DNA of 64,000 bases from Haliclystus octoradiatus (taxonomy: Eukaryota; Cnidaria; Staurozoa; Stauromedusae; Haliclystidae), in contig OU744447.1 in assembly GCA_916610825.1 (NCBI GenBank), positions 4,657,402 to 4,721,401 of the forward strand, written 5' to 3'. The notes beneath the pieces were generated by a model. It made no database searches. It had not been told where the DNA came from and worked only from the letters and a program-made list of their open reading frames with translations. Shown here piece after piece: positions 27,501 through 40,400 of this stretch (its first letter is position 1; every line of letters starts with the position of its first letter). Position numbers and translations under genes: made by a program.

Positions 27501-30400
27501 ATGTAACTTATTCATAGTCTAAAAGACGGTTAAATGTTTCTGTAGCTGGTGTAATATATATTTTCCCTGTAAAATTCAGTGACAATGAGAATGACAAATT
27601 TAAATAAAGATTTTTAAACAGCATATTATGATATCATTTTATCAATTATGTAAACCTGGTCTTTGTTTTTATGCACATATATATATTTGTATTTTCAACA
27701 GTATACCATAAGGTTACTGGTAAAACTAAACAGATTTTTAACGCAATATCTAATCAAATTATGTATCTGAGCATTGAATACAGCTTCAATGAAGTAATTT
27801 GAAGAAGAAATGATAAAGATCTGGTTAAAAAAACTTTATCCATTTGGTCAATTTTCCCACCTTTTCCAAAAGTTTGAGGGGTCATAAAATCGTTAATTTT
27901 GTATAAAATTTGAATTTCATGATGTCATTCAATAAGTTTTTCATATATACCAAAATTCAACAAAATCAAAGAGGGTGAGGGAGAAACTGGGTGATTTACC
28001 ATGGAATGACACTGTAATGATAGATGTTTCACTCAATACTCACATTAGTCACAGTGACAGCTCTATAACACAACCATGTTGATCCTGGTGTTGGTATAGA
28101 TAATCCTAACAAATCAACCAGCTCAGCACCTTTGAGAATAGGTACTGTAAGAGGAATCTTGTCCCGTGTTAAGTTAATTGATTTTGCTACTTGTGATAGC
28201 TCTTTGCTCGCAAATTCACTACATTTTTCAACTGGATTAGACAGCATGACTTCATAATGGCTATAATACAAACAGAAACATACGCTGTTAAAAATGATAT
28301 ATTTCATGTGGAAAAAACTCTATGAGTTCATGAACAGTTCATGACCTTTCATGAACAGTACATGAACTACTTAAACAGATCATGCCCAGTTCATGAACAG
28401 TTCATGAACATTTTTTTGTGGGTTTACGAACAGTTCATGAACAGTCACAAAGACTTCATGAACATTTCATGTAAATGTTTATGACTTGTTCATACATGTC
28501 AAATTGCTCAAAAGTTCATGAACTTTCAAACTGTTAATGGACAGCTCATAAACTCTTGGGCAATTTCAAGTTAATGAGCAGATAAACCTGTTTTCATGGG
28601 AAATTATACCATTATATTGGTTCTTATCAATTGCAAACATTTCTTAGATTCTTTTCGGAATGATTTCAATCATTTTTATCAATCTAATTCTGGGTTAATG
28701 TGGGACGAGTTGGATAGGGGAGATCCATGGGCATATTCCTGGCAAACAATAGAAAGATATGATGTAAAGCAACAAAGACATTAACATGAAAATATAAATT
28801 TCCTTTTGATACAAACATTGAAAAATGATTATGAAATATCAAGAAAAATGAAAATATTGATCAAACATCCACTTAATTGAAGCAATTCAACGAAAATATA
28901 TCAAAAGAATGCTATAAACCATTGATCCTGAACCACAACTAAGTTATGAAGAACAATTAATCAATTTAAATCTCGATAGTCTGGAGAAAAGACGTTTAAT
29001 TTAATAGAAATGGATACATCCTTATACAAAACTCCAAGGCACGGCCGTTTACTTATGCCTCTTGCTAAATCAAATGTGTACTGTCATTCTATTGCTGTAC
29101 GCTGCATAAATATTTATAATTCATTATCTTTAATTACTCGATCAGTGAGAAAAGTACATGAGTTTAAAACTAGATTAGAATCTGAGGACTAGTCAAAATA
29201 TCTTAAATATAATTAATTTGTAAACAGTAGCCACATTTTCTGTAAGTACTTCACAGTAATTCAATAAAAATAATAAAAATTCATTCAAAACACAGAGATA
29301 CTGATGATACTATTTTCATACATTTTGATCGTAAATTCGAGGTGTTATCAGAGTACCGAAACAAGGTCTGATTTTCTTCACAGCGAAACAATATCAATAC
29401 AATAGTGTCTCAGAATATCTGAATTATAGAGAAAATCACAAATATAATAATGTTCAAAGAAAATTTACAAAAGCATAGTGCTTAATAAGTTTGATAAGAA
29501 GATTAGCGATGAATAGAAGTGATATTGGGACGTTTCGTCATTGTACTAATATGATATTTTCAAGCAAATAAAATTGAAATTAACCGCATTGTTCTGAAAT
29601 GCATAGCCTATTCTTTGTTGAATTTTATCACATTATCTTGAAAATTATCTTGATAATTGACAATTTGAAAAAAACTAGCGAAGTTAAAACACATGAATAT
29701 TCATGTATTTAAATTTTACATCCTTTTCAATTTTAATTGCTCGAAAATGCAATATTAGTACAGTGACAAACGTTACAAAAATATGTCTAATATACGGCTT
29801 GTCTTCTTATCAAAATAAATAAATTATACATACGCTATTCTTCCTTTGAATTCTTCGCCAGCCAGAAAGACAAGTTTGACTTCATTGTCGCTATCAGCAG
29901 GAAATGGAGTCATTGTCAAAGACGGAGCAAGTGGAGCTGCATGAAAATAATTCGAAATCAAAAATATTAAACAATATTAAATCAATGTCTAAAGGTTCTG
30001 TGTGTGGGTGTGTTGCACACTTGCAGTTCCGAAAGTATTTTCATTCATTCACACAAAAGATAATCTAGTTTGGTATATATATATAATTATAAATGTGTGA
30101 GGCAAAACATCAATGAGAGTGCTCAATGCTAAAAGCAGAGCAATATAGAAATTATGACTCAAAGATTACGAGTTCGGTCCGTTACTCTGAGTTTCGCGTA
30201 AAGACGCTCTTCAGACGGTTTATTCATAATGAAAAATATACGTGTATCACCGCAAGTTTATACATATCATACTAAAGGCGTTTCTATTGTCTAATTATCG
30301 CATATCTATTGAAGTTCTTAGTCTATTGTTATTCTATTATGTTTTTGTATCCTTATAATTCTTAAGGTAAAATTTGTTCTCATGTCTGCACTTATATATA

Positions 30401-30436
<36 letters not shown>

Positions 30437-30737
30437 TCGCGTCTGAGGAGCGCTACAGCGCGAAACTTCGAGTAACGGAGAAAACGTCTCTTTTCTTATT
30501 TTATATCTATATATATATATATATATAAATATAAAATAAGAAAAGAGACGTTTTCTCCGTTACTCGAAGTTTCGCGCTGTAGCGCTCCTCAGACGGTTTT
30601 ATTCATATCTCTTTTCTTCTAAGAAAACGTCTCTTTTCTTATTTTATATCTATACAGCTCTGCTTACCGGTATTGAGCACTATATTGATGTTTTGCTCTT
30701 AATAAATAAATTTATTTATTTACTAAACCAACATTAT

Positions 30738-30799
<62 letters not shown>

Positions 30800-33700
30800 G
30801 TACTTATGTTGTCTGTACTGTTTTCATAGTGCGCAATGACATTTGTACATGCAGAGCTATATATAATTAAATTAATTGGAAAAACACAAAAAATCAAACA
30901 TTCATTTTTGCTACTTCAAGTTTCACGCCTAAGCGACCATCAGGCAATCTAATCTATGAAAAATAAAAGTGATACCATCTATACATACAAGCAGGTTATT
31001 ATATTGTTGATTATTCTATTGGTGGATGTTCTATTGTTAATTATTTTATTGTCTATGCTTCTAAATTATAGTATTCTATTGTGGGCGGTTCCTGTACATT
31101 GCTATATTACGTTTTAAAGTTTGATAAGTAAAACTTATTCTCGTGCCGGCATTTAGATATCATTTCTGTTTTTTTATTTAAAAGTTTTTTGTTTGAGTTA
31201 AGAATGAAATATTTTTCTGTGAGGCAAAGGTCGCATTTCTTTGTTGTGTTGCTGTAAGCCATAGCGGATGATAATACGAACCATTTTATTTTATTAGTTT
31301 TCTTTTTTTCTTTCAATTTCCAAATCAGTTTTGACAATTCAGTTGAATTTACATATTTTTTATTTCGAAATGATGAGGCATGTTGCTTGTATCTTTGTTT
31401 AAACGTCCCTTCGGTTAGGCCGATGTAATTTTGTCCCTCGGTGTCCTCCTCTGTGGTAACCGTTGCGTTATATATAAGACATTCTTGAAGGCAGTTGTTT
31501 TCCAGCAGGCAGGTCGATTTCTTTCTACAGTTGCATAAGCGGTTGCCTTGTGTGTCGTCTGTTTGCTGGGTGTTAGTTACTTTGCTGTTGTGGCTTGTCA
31601 GGATCGCTTTCATATTCTTTGTGCAGCTGTAACTAACTTTGACTTTATTAAGATTAAATATTTTATGATGCGGGTGCTCTTTTGGGAGATGTTTTAGAAC
31701 GAGTTTGAGAAATATTCTACCGACGTTTGTCTTCACGCTTTTGTTGAATGGAGGATTGAACCATATTATTTGCCTCTTTCTATTTTTCCTACCCCTGTTT
31801 AGGCTAGTACGCGGGGCGTACTTGAGTTCGTCTTTGTATCCACTTGACTTAAGGGCTGCCTCGTATTCCTTCTTGGCTTTGTCAAATATTTTTTCATTGT
31901 GAGACAGGTCTGATAGCCGCTGAGTGATCGCTGTTGGTAGGTGTTTTATTATGCTTGGTGGGTGATTTGACTTTATGTTGATATATGATGGCTGGTCGTC
32001 TGGCTTTCTGTACGGCTGATATGTTGAATTACTGAGGTTGAATGTTACGTCTAGAAAATTGGTAATTTTGAGGTTGGTGTCAATCGTGATCTTCAGCCCT
32101 AGATCTTTGAATGTCTTTGCAATCTTTTTCTTAATCCTTTCTGCTTGTGGCCCTGATTTTTTGTCTAAGACAGCTAGACCATCATCTCTGTATAAACCTA
32201 TACTGCGGATTCCAGTTATCTTTTGTAATTTACTTAATATGAACAGGCCCACTAGTTCACATATTTCGGCTCCATCAAAGCTGCCCATTGTAATGTCAAA
32301 CAGACTGTCGCTGCCTCTGTTTAGCCATGCCTCGTTGTTGTCAAATAAGATAGATTTCCTTGCGTGCATAATAATTTTGTAATCCTCTTCTGAGATTTGT
32401 GTAGATTTCCTGGCAAATGTGACGGCACTTTCCAAGAGTTTTTCATGGATGGATGGGTAGACGTTTTCTATGTCAAATACGATGAATGATGAATGCTGCT
32501 TGATTTTAAGGGCTTTAAACCAAGCTAATAACGCTACTGTCACTACCATCAGCCGCGAGGCAAAACAAATAGCAACCAGATTAAAAATTGATTTATTGCG
32601 CAACGGCAAGCCTTTATAACACTCAAGGACCATAGAGATAATTTTGAAAACAAACCAACCTGCAGGCTAATTAATCCAGCCAAAAGCAAAATAGGAATCG
32701 TCAGCAAGAGGATCATCGACAATATCAACAATAAAGTTAAATCAAAAACAAGCTTCAATAAATGGAAAAATTCATCATCCGTTATAGATTGGTTTAAAGC
32801 CCTTAAAAACAAGCAGCATTCATCATTCATCGGATTTGACATAGAAAACGTCTACCCATCCATCCATGAAAAACTCTTGGAAAGTGCCGTCACATTTGCC
32901 AGGAAATCTACACAAATCTCAGAAGAGGATTACAAAATTATTATGCACGCAAGGAAATCTATCTTATTTGACAACAACGAGGCATGGCTAAAAAGAGGCA
33001 GCGACAGTCTGTTTGACGTTACAATGGGCAGCTTTGATGGAGCCGAAATATGTGAACTAGTGGGCCTGTTCATATTAAGTAAATTACAAAACATAACTGG
33101 AATCCGCAGTATAGGTTTATACAGAGATGATGGTCTAGCTGTCTTAGACAAAAAATCAGGGCCACAAGCAGAAAGGATTAAGAAAAAGATTGCAAAGGCA
33201 TTCAAAGATCTAGGGCTGAAGATCACGATTGACACCAACCTCAAAATTACCAATTTTCTAGACGTAACATTCAACCTCAGTAATTCAACATATCAGCCGC
33301 ACAGAAAGCCAGACGACCAGCCATCATATATCAACATAAAGTCAAATCACCCACCAAGCATAATAAAACACCTACCAACAGCGATCACTCAGCGGCTATC
33401 AGACCTGTCTCACAATGAAAAAATATTTGACAAAGCCAAGAAGGAATACGAGGCAGCCCTTAAGTCAAGTGGATACAAAGACGAACTCAAGTACGCCCCG
33501 CGTACTAGCCTAAACAGGGGTAGGAAAAATAGAAAGAGGCAAATAATATGGTTCAATCCTCCATTCAACAAAAGCGTGAAGACAAACGTCGGTAGAATAT
33601 TTCTCAAACTCGTTCTAAAACATTTCCCAAAAGAGCACCCGCATCATAAAATATTTAATCTTAATAAAGTCAAAGTTAGTTACAGCTGCACAAAGAATAT

Positions 33701-34440
33701 GAAAGCGATCCTGACAAGCCACAACAGCAAAGTAACTAACACCCAGCACACAGACGACACACAAGGCAACCGCTTATGCAACTATAGAAAGAAATCGACC
33801 TGCCTGCTGGAAAACAACTGCCTTCAAGAATGTCTTATATATAACGCAACGGTTACCACAGAGGAGGACACCGAGGGACAAATTTACATCGGCCTAACCG
33901 AAGGGACGTTTAAACAAAGATACAAGCAACATGCCTTATCATTTCGAAATAAAAAATATGTAAATTCAACTGAATTGTCAAAACTGATTTGGAAATTGAA
34001 AGAAAAAAAGAAAACTAATAAAATAAAATGGTTCGTATTATCATCCGCTATGGCTTACAGCAACATAACAAAGAAATGCGACCTTTGCCTCACAGAAAAA
34101 TATTTCATTCTTAACTCAAACAAAAAACTTTTAAATAAAAAAACAGAAATGATATCTAAATGCCGGCACGAGAATAAGTTTTACTTATCAAACTTTAAAA
34201 CGTAATATAGCAATGTACAGGAACCGCCCACAATAGAATACTATAATTTAGAAGCATAGACAATAAAATAATTAACAATAGAACATCCACCAATAGAATA
34301 ATCAACAATAGAATAACCTGCTTGTATGTATAGATGGTATCACTTTTATTTTTCATAGATTAGATTGCCTGATGATCGCTTAGGCGTGAAACTTGAAGTA
34401 GCAAAAATGAATGTTTGATTTTTTGTATTTTTCCAATTAA

Positions 34441-34481
<41 letters not shown>

Positions 34482-37400
34482 TTGCAATCATTGAGTTGGA
34501 TTTGGGATTTTGCAAATATGCTACTGAAATTTTTTTTATCGCACCGCTCCATCATATTTCACAAATACATTTCCAATAAATCTCAAATTATTGAGTCAAC
34601 GTTTTGTTGTGTTACAGTCGAACTTGCTTAATATCCCCCCTCTAGTACGGATAAAAAGCGGGACATCAAGCGAGGTGGGACATTAAAAGAGGGGATATTA
34701 ACCGAGTTTAACTGTATATTTTAAATATATTGAACGCATACAGGGATAGAGTCAAAGATTAGACATTATCTCTGTTACTGAGAATTTCAAGCAATGGCAC
34801 TCATCGCGCAAAACTCTGTAACAGAGACAACGTCTCATCTTTGGCTATATTCCTATACTACTCTATATACCTGCATCGAGCACTCTACTGCACTGATGTG
34901 TTGCCATTAACAAAGTTATCAACGCATGCATAATTAATAAGAGTTTATTGTACTGTGTGGCACAGAGGTTTGAGCCTCTATATTGCATATACAATTCTAA
35001 AATGACGTAAGGATTCCTAGCAGTTTGATTGGTTGTCGAACGTGCACGAATCTACTGGTGAAATAGCTGGAAAATTGGTTCTTCATCTGTAAAAACGTTA
35101 TTTAGTAACTGCACAAAAGGCTCCGTAACTGTAAAATATAATAATTAGAAATCCTCAGAATTATATAGGTTGATATTTTGAATCGTTATTTACCGGTAAT
35201 ATTTGTTTGAGTTAAATCTTCCTGTTGAGTTCAATAAAATCTCAAAACTGCTCTTTGATTGCCTCCTTTTGTGATCCTTTCCTTAAAATGGCGCTACACA
35301 TATTTTGTGATCACGTGATTTAATTGCAGAGAATAACGTGATGACAAGCATAATCGAGATAGGACGAAATTGTTTCGACCCCCTGTTGATCCAAAAGTTT
35401 ACGGTTTTGTTGAGAATATAAATCAAATCACTACATTAATGAATTGATATTTCATTTATCTTTTCAGAAAAAGGTTGATGCATGGGTGGCCGTGCTTCAT
35501 CGCGATTTACCTACCCTCGTGATGTTGGGAGACACTCGGAAAGCTAGAATATCCTAGCATGTGGCTTGGATATTCATTACGTTTCATTCGTGTCTCACAC
35601 CATCACTCGTGCAGGTAAATCGATGAAGCACTGCCACCCGTGCATCAGTCTTTATTTGAAAGAGAAATATATTAAAAATAACTATATTGACTTGTCCAAG
35701 ATTCCGAAAAGATGAAATGGACTGTTGCTCTGGATGTCCGATGCTTATTTCACTGTGCCATGACCGCCACAGTAGGTGTATAAATTGATAATAAAAAATC
35801 GAGTATACATGAGATAATGACCGGGTTGTATAAAGAGGATTCATCCTAGCAGGTCCCTTAAAGCAGGTCCCTAACAATGAGGCAATAAGTGGAACGTGTG
35901 ACCAAATTGCAGTCATAACAATTTAGTGTGTGATGTAATTAGCCTCTTCTAATTATGGTGTTGACCCTCCTTCAATTGAAGAAGTAGCCTTAGAGACTGT
36001 GATCACTATGTGACACAGTGCAATTTAATTTGAGATCACAGTATACTAAAAGTGAGACCGGCAATGTATAGTTGATTTGAAGGTAATTCTTAGGATAATA
36101 TGGAACTTTATATATATGTATACTACCAATATCAGGAACAAAGGCAATTTACCTTGGGGTGGAAGAAAAATTGACACTTCATTACTCTTTCCTCCTAGTC
36201 CTGCCCTTGTACCTGCTTGCACTGTAAAATGGTAAGTTGATCCAGGGTATAGACCTGTTATGACTGCAGAGGTAGTGGGATAGCTAACGGTTGAGCTGTT
36301 TTGATCAGAAAAATCAGGAAAGTAATCTTTTGAACCTTCATAATTGACCTAAACATGATCAGAGATGATTGAATTATGTAATTTTTGATACAAAGAATAT
36401 ATAAAGTGAAACCTATATATAACGGCCAGCTACAAGAGGTAGATAAATTGACCAATATAGACAGGTGGCCGCTATATAAAGGTGACCGTTAACAGGTTTG
36501 AATGCAATTTAACTCTTCATTGGCAAAGTAGCTCAGTGGCAGTCAGTGTCCGCATTCTGTGCAAGAGGCGCCAGCGTTTGATTCATCGTTGGTGCAAAAC
36601 ACATTTTTAAGATGTACAGTAAAATGTACAGTCAGCGGTCACGGTGAATAGAATATCATCTACTTTTAAATTTACGCTATTTCCATTTGTATGTCCGTAT
36701 GTAAGGCGGGGATTCACGATGTCATTTTTGATGCAATTGACTTGAAACACATATCAATGGATTCGTTATTAACCAGAGGCGTACATGGCCGACTTCATTT
36801 CTTAAATAAATACATCGAAGTTGATAAAAACCTATGAAAACTGTTTCCATTTTCAACAACAATGCTTTCTCAGACTGAAGCGCTAACTAAGCAGTTTCGC
36901 ACTTGAATGACTTTCTATTGTCTCTGAGCAACAGTGCAGATTGATCTTTTGTTTTGTGTATGGTCATGCGTCAGAATGGAAATTATATAATCAATGTTTT
37001 TGAAAATTATTTATAAACTATTAGGATAGGAACGATATCACATTTGTAAACAAACCCATGCTGGGTAAATTCTTATTTATTCAACATAATCTCACATGTC
37101 TACTGATAGTGATAGCCGGCAATTTTGCTGCAATGAAATTACATTAATATAGAAATCAATAGACATACAAACTGCCACTTTATCATCGACAACAAATTAT
37201 TATTATTATTATTATATATGAGCGATCGCATATAGATTTAACATGGATTCAATTGCGATGAAACTAGATTGAACAGTTTGATGGGATCAGTGTATTTAAC
37301 TAAAAAATGTAAGCAATAATAAATAGTTTTTGCTTTCGGGAAAGTGGATTGAAATCAAATATTGAATAATCATATCGATGGATTCGTCATTAACCAGAGG

Positions 37401-40400
37401 GGTACATATGGCCGGCTTCATTTTTCAAATAAATACATCTAAGTTGAGAAAAAACAATAAAAACTGTTTCGTTTTTCAACAACAATACTTTCTCAGACTG
37501 AAGCGCTAATTAAACAATTTCGCACTTGAATGAATTTTTATTGTCTCGCAAATACAAAACAGTAGGCCTATACAATCCTTTGTTGCGACGTGACAGATAA
37601 TTTGTGTAGAATTTTCATTGTAGTAATTCTCAGAATGAAATTCAAACGTAAACAAACTAAAACACGTATATTTATATGAAAGTGAAAAAAAGATGTGTTG
37701 TCATCTTAACTTTAGTTGGAAATTATATAATGATTGATCATAAATTATTATTGGAAAATGACTTGGAATAGAAGGTTATGAAATTTGTAAACAAATCCGC
37801 GTTATGGAAATCAGATTACGAAGATATAAAATAAAAATATTTCCTTATTATTACAGCCAGTGTTAAATTGTACAGTACTGCGTTGAAATATAAATCAAAT
37901 ATAGAAACAATTGCACTACTAATTTCCACTTCATCAGTGACAATAAATAAATTAAAATATGTACAAAAGTACATGACTGTAATTAATAAAACAAGATGTA
38001 AAGAAATGATAAATAGTTTCCTATTCTATACTTTTTCAGAAGTCACTTGAATCATGCTTGAATAAAATGTTGAATAACCACGTTATGAATAAAGAATAAT
38101 CAATGAAATTTTTTCGGGATGTGCCAGTGTTGTTAGAGGAAACAGAATTAAGAAATGTTAATCAGCTTTTTTTGGAGGGGAGTGTATGGCTACTTAACTT
38201 CCACTTAAATAGTACCTAATTTTGTAAACAAATCCTGTGCGTTCCACTTTTCACTTCTCAACTTTTTGCTTCTTTGAACAGCAAAAAATAAAATAGAATA
38301 TTTTCTCAATTAAATTTCGGCTTCGATCATCTTTTCTACATAGATTTCTTCATGCATTTATTTGAACCAGTCAAGCAAGATGATTCACAACTCAATATAA
38401 GCATGCATTTGCATGCAACTCAAAGTCTAGTCAAGACAAATGTACAGTAGAACATGCTCAAGAATCCCCCCTCTGGTACTGATGAAAAGAGGGGACATTA
38501 AGCGAGGTGGTAAATTAAGAGAGATAAGAATATGAGAGTTTGTATGGATAAATTATGCGGGGATATTGAGCAAGGTACACAGCAAGAATATCACACAGAA
38601 GTTGTATCAATTCTATATTTAATGCAGTAAGCAGTATATTGCCTAAAAATAATTTTGTTATTTGATATCACCATCATCATCATCTCATTATCAGTTATTT
38701 TGAAACCTTGTAAGTTAAATAAACCTTTTTTATAGGACTAACGAAATACCTGATAGCTGAGAAGTACGCCATTTGCATGAGTTGGTGCTGTCCAAGTCAA
38801 TGTCACCACTATTGAATTTGAGAATTGTACACCAAGTTTAGTAGGTGGTTCAGGTGCTATGAAAGAATGAAATTACAAACATAAACCAAGTGAAACCATA
38901 ATTCAGCAAGGTATACACACAAAATGGTTAATAAATGCAGAGATCATTGATTTACTTGATGCTCTCTGTAAGGTCTTAGGTCATTTTTATAATTATCAAT
39001 TTTGATGATGAGTGCAATATATAGAACAGTATACTAAGACTTCCCAAAGTGAAAATCAGTTCAGAGTTGAATGCCCATAGCATTCTAAACATTTCAAAAA
39101 TTGTACCATTTGAAATGACATGCTCTAAAAACAAATAATATTTTGAGCTGCTTCCCCGTCGGTTATCAATAACAAACAAGAATTAACACAATCGGCCATA
39201 CTTTTCTTTCAATAAGAGGATATTTGCATTAAAGATATAACTAGGCATGTTATTGTGCTGTTCAATGAGCCAAATTTCATCTTTCTAGAAAAGAACTGTA
39301 CAAAGGAATCAGATGATTTTTCTTTGCAACATCACCTGAATAGGATAGCACACAAGATCATGCCTTGCGATTCAAAATTATCTACAAATAGGTCTAACAG
39401 GCTTCAGATCATATGCATTTTGTTAAGTTTCAAAGTTCACTGCTTCAAAAACATTGTAAAGCTATTTTGAAAACTTAAGATCAAAAGTTCAAATGAGAAA
39501 TATACAATTCAAGCCAGGGAAATACAGTTGATTTTCAAATTTTTATTTTTACAATTCCTTGAACAGATTATTGCAAGTACATTATTAACTGAAAAGAGAA
39601 TCACAAGCTGATAATGGTAATTCCTCCAAGAATACCAATTACCCCCCGGAAGCACTTGCAATAAGTGGGGCTTCTAGCGGTTGCAGCTTCCGCATGTCAA
39701 GATTCTCCAATTCTCGTTTGTAGAAATCACTGGTTAGTGGTTTAGTAATTCTGAGACCATGCTTTTTGAACATCAAATGACAAGTAATTCCTTCTATGGC
39801 CAACATATTATTGATTTCTTATGGTTACCAATTTCCTACAGAAAATTTCCCGTTTTAATGATGTTGATTTCTTGTTTCAAATGACCATTGTTGGCAAAGT
39901 CCTGTTTCAAGATAAAGGGTGATTCTTAGTTCACATTCAAATGATTTGAGATTCAACTGTTACTCCACTGATGAGATTTCGACATTTGCAGGATAAGCAC
40001 ATATTACTCTCGCAATACTCACGTTTTTCATTTGTTCGCACATAGATCGTTGTCCATAATCCTTTCAATGCATTTTGACTGGTGGCTGCACGTATCTATT
40101 CGTATTGAATACATTCAAATTAATTCCTGTAGCAGAGCATAACATGTGCAAGATAGGAAAAATTAATAGCAATTTCAATGATTTCAAGCATGTTTCCTCG
40201 CTGGAGAACAGATTAGATAATTCTTTTCATATCTACTGACAAACAAGATGATCTCTTGAAAGCAATGCAAAATTATGCCAACATGCTATTTCAGTATTCC
40301 TATTACAGTAGAAGCGGTCTACAACAGCACATGGGGAAGCTTTCAAAATGTATATTATGGGTAATGTGCTGTTATAGCCAATTATTTATAAGAAGAAAAA

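Larger units (their letters stand above)
30441..30712 (+). mobile_element. Penelope-like terminal fragment, plus orientation
   Basis: After the hammerhead hairpin, CTCTGCTTACCGGTATTGAG then CACTATATTGATGTTTTGCTC matches the tail of the minus-strand fragment at 30085-30178. This is therefore the same terminal region in the opposite direction, with an inverted duplication of its ribozyme part. Confidence 0.65.
30857..32523 (-). mobile_element. Penelope-like retroelement, 5'-truncated minus copy (left arm of inverted pair)
   Basis: It runs from the WFKAL codons at the junction (about 32523) through the coding end at 31107 and a 3' region with a hammerhead-like motif to TATATAATTAAATTAATTGG at about 30861. 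It matches 32789-34452 in inverted orientation almost base for base. The reverse transcriptase lacks its N-terminal motifs. Confidence 0.9.
32524..34452 (+). mobile_element. Penelope-like retroelement, plus copy (right arm of inverted pair)
   Basis: Joined head to head with the minus copy at 32523/32524. The 265 bp 32524-32788 exist only in this copy and form the spacer of the inverted repeat. It continues past the ORF through TTAGAAGCATAGACAATAAA-type 3' sequence and the hammerhead to a TA tract. Confidence 0.9.

Noticed and set aside
28596..28784. 62-codon plus-strand frame before the dead LINE fragment
   Set aside because: It contains no LINE or host motif and starts inside the GTTCATGAAC repeat patch.
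32524..32633. N-terminal extension of the minus-strand Penelope-like ORF up to 32633
   Set aside because: These residues are the antisense of the adjacent plus-strand copy. Homology begins only at the AWFKALK codons.
31705..33607. 65- and 114-codon frames antisense to the Penelope-like ORFs
   Set aside because: Mirror-image shadows of the inverted pair, opposite to a frame with clear RT and GIY-YIG motifs.
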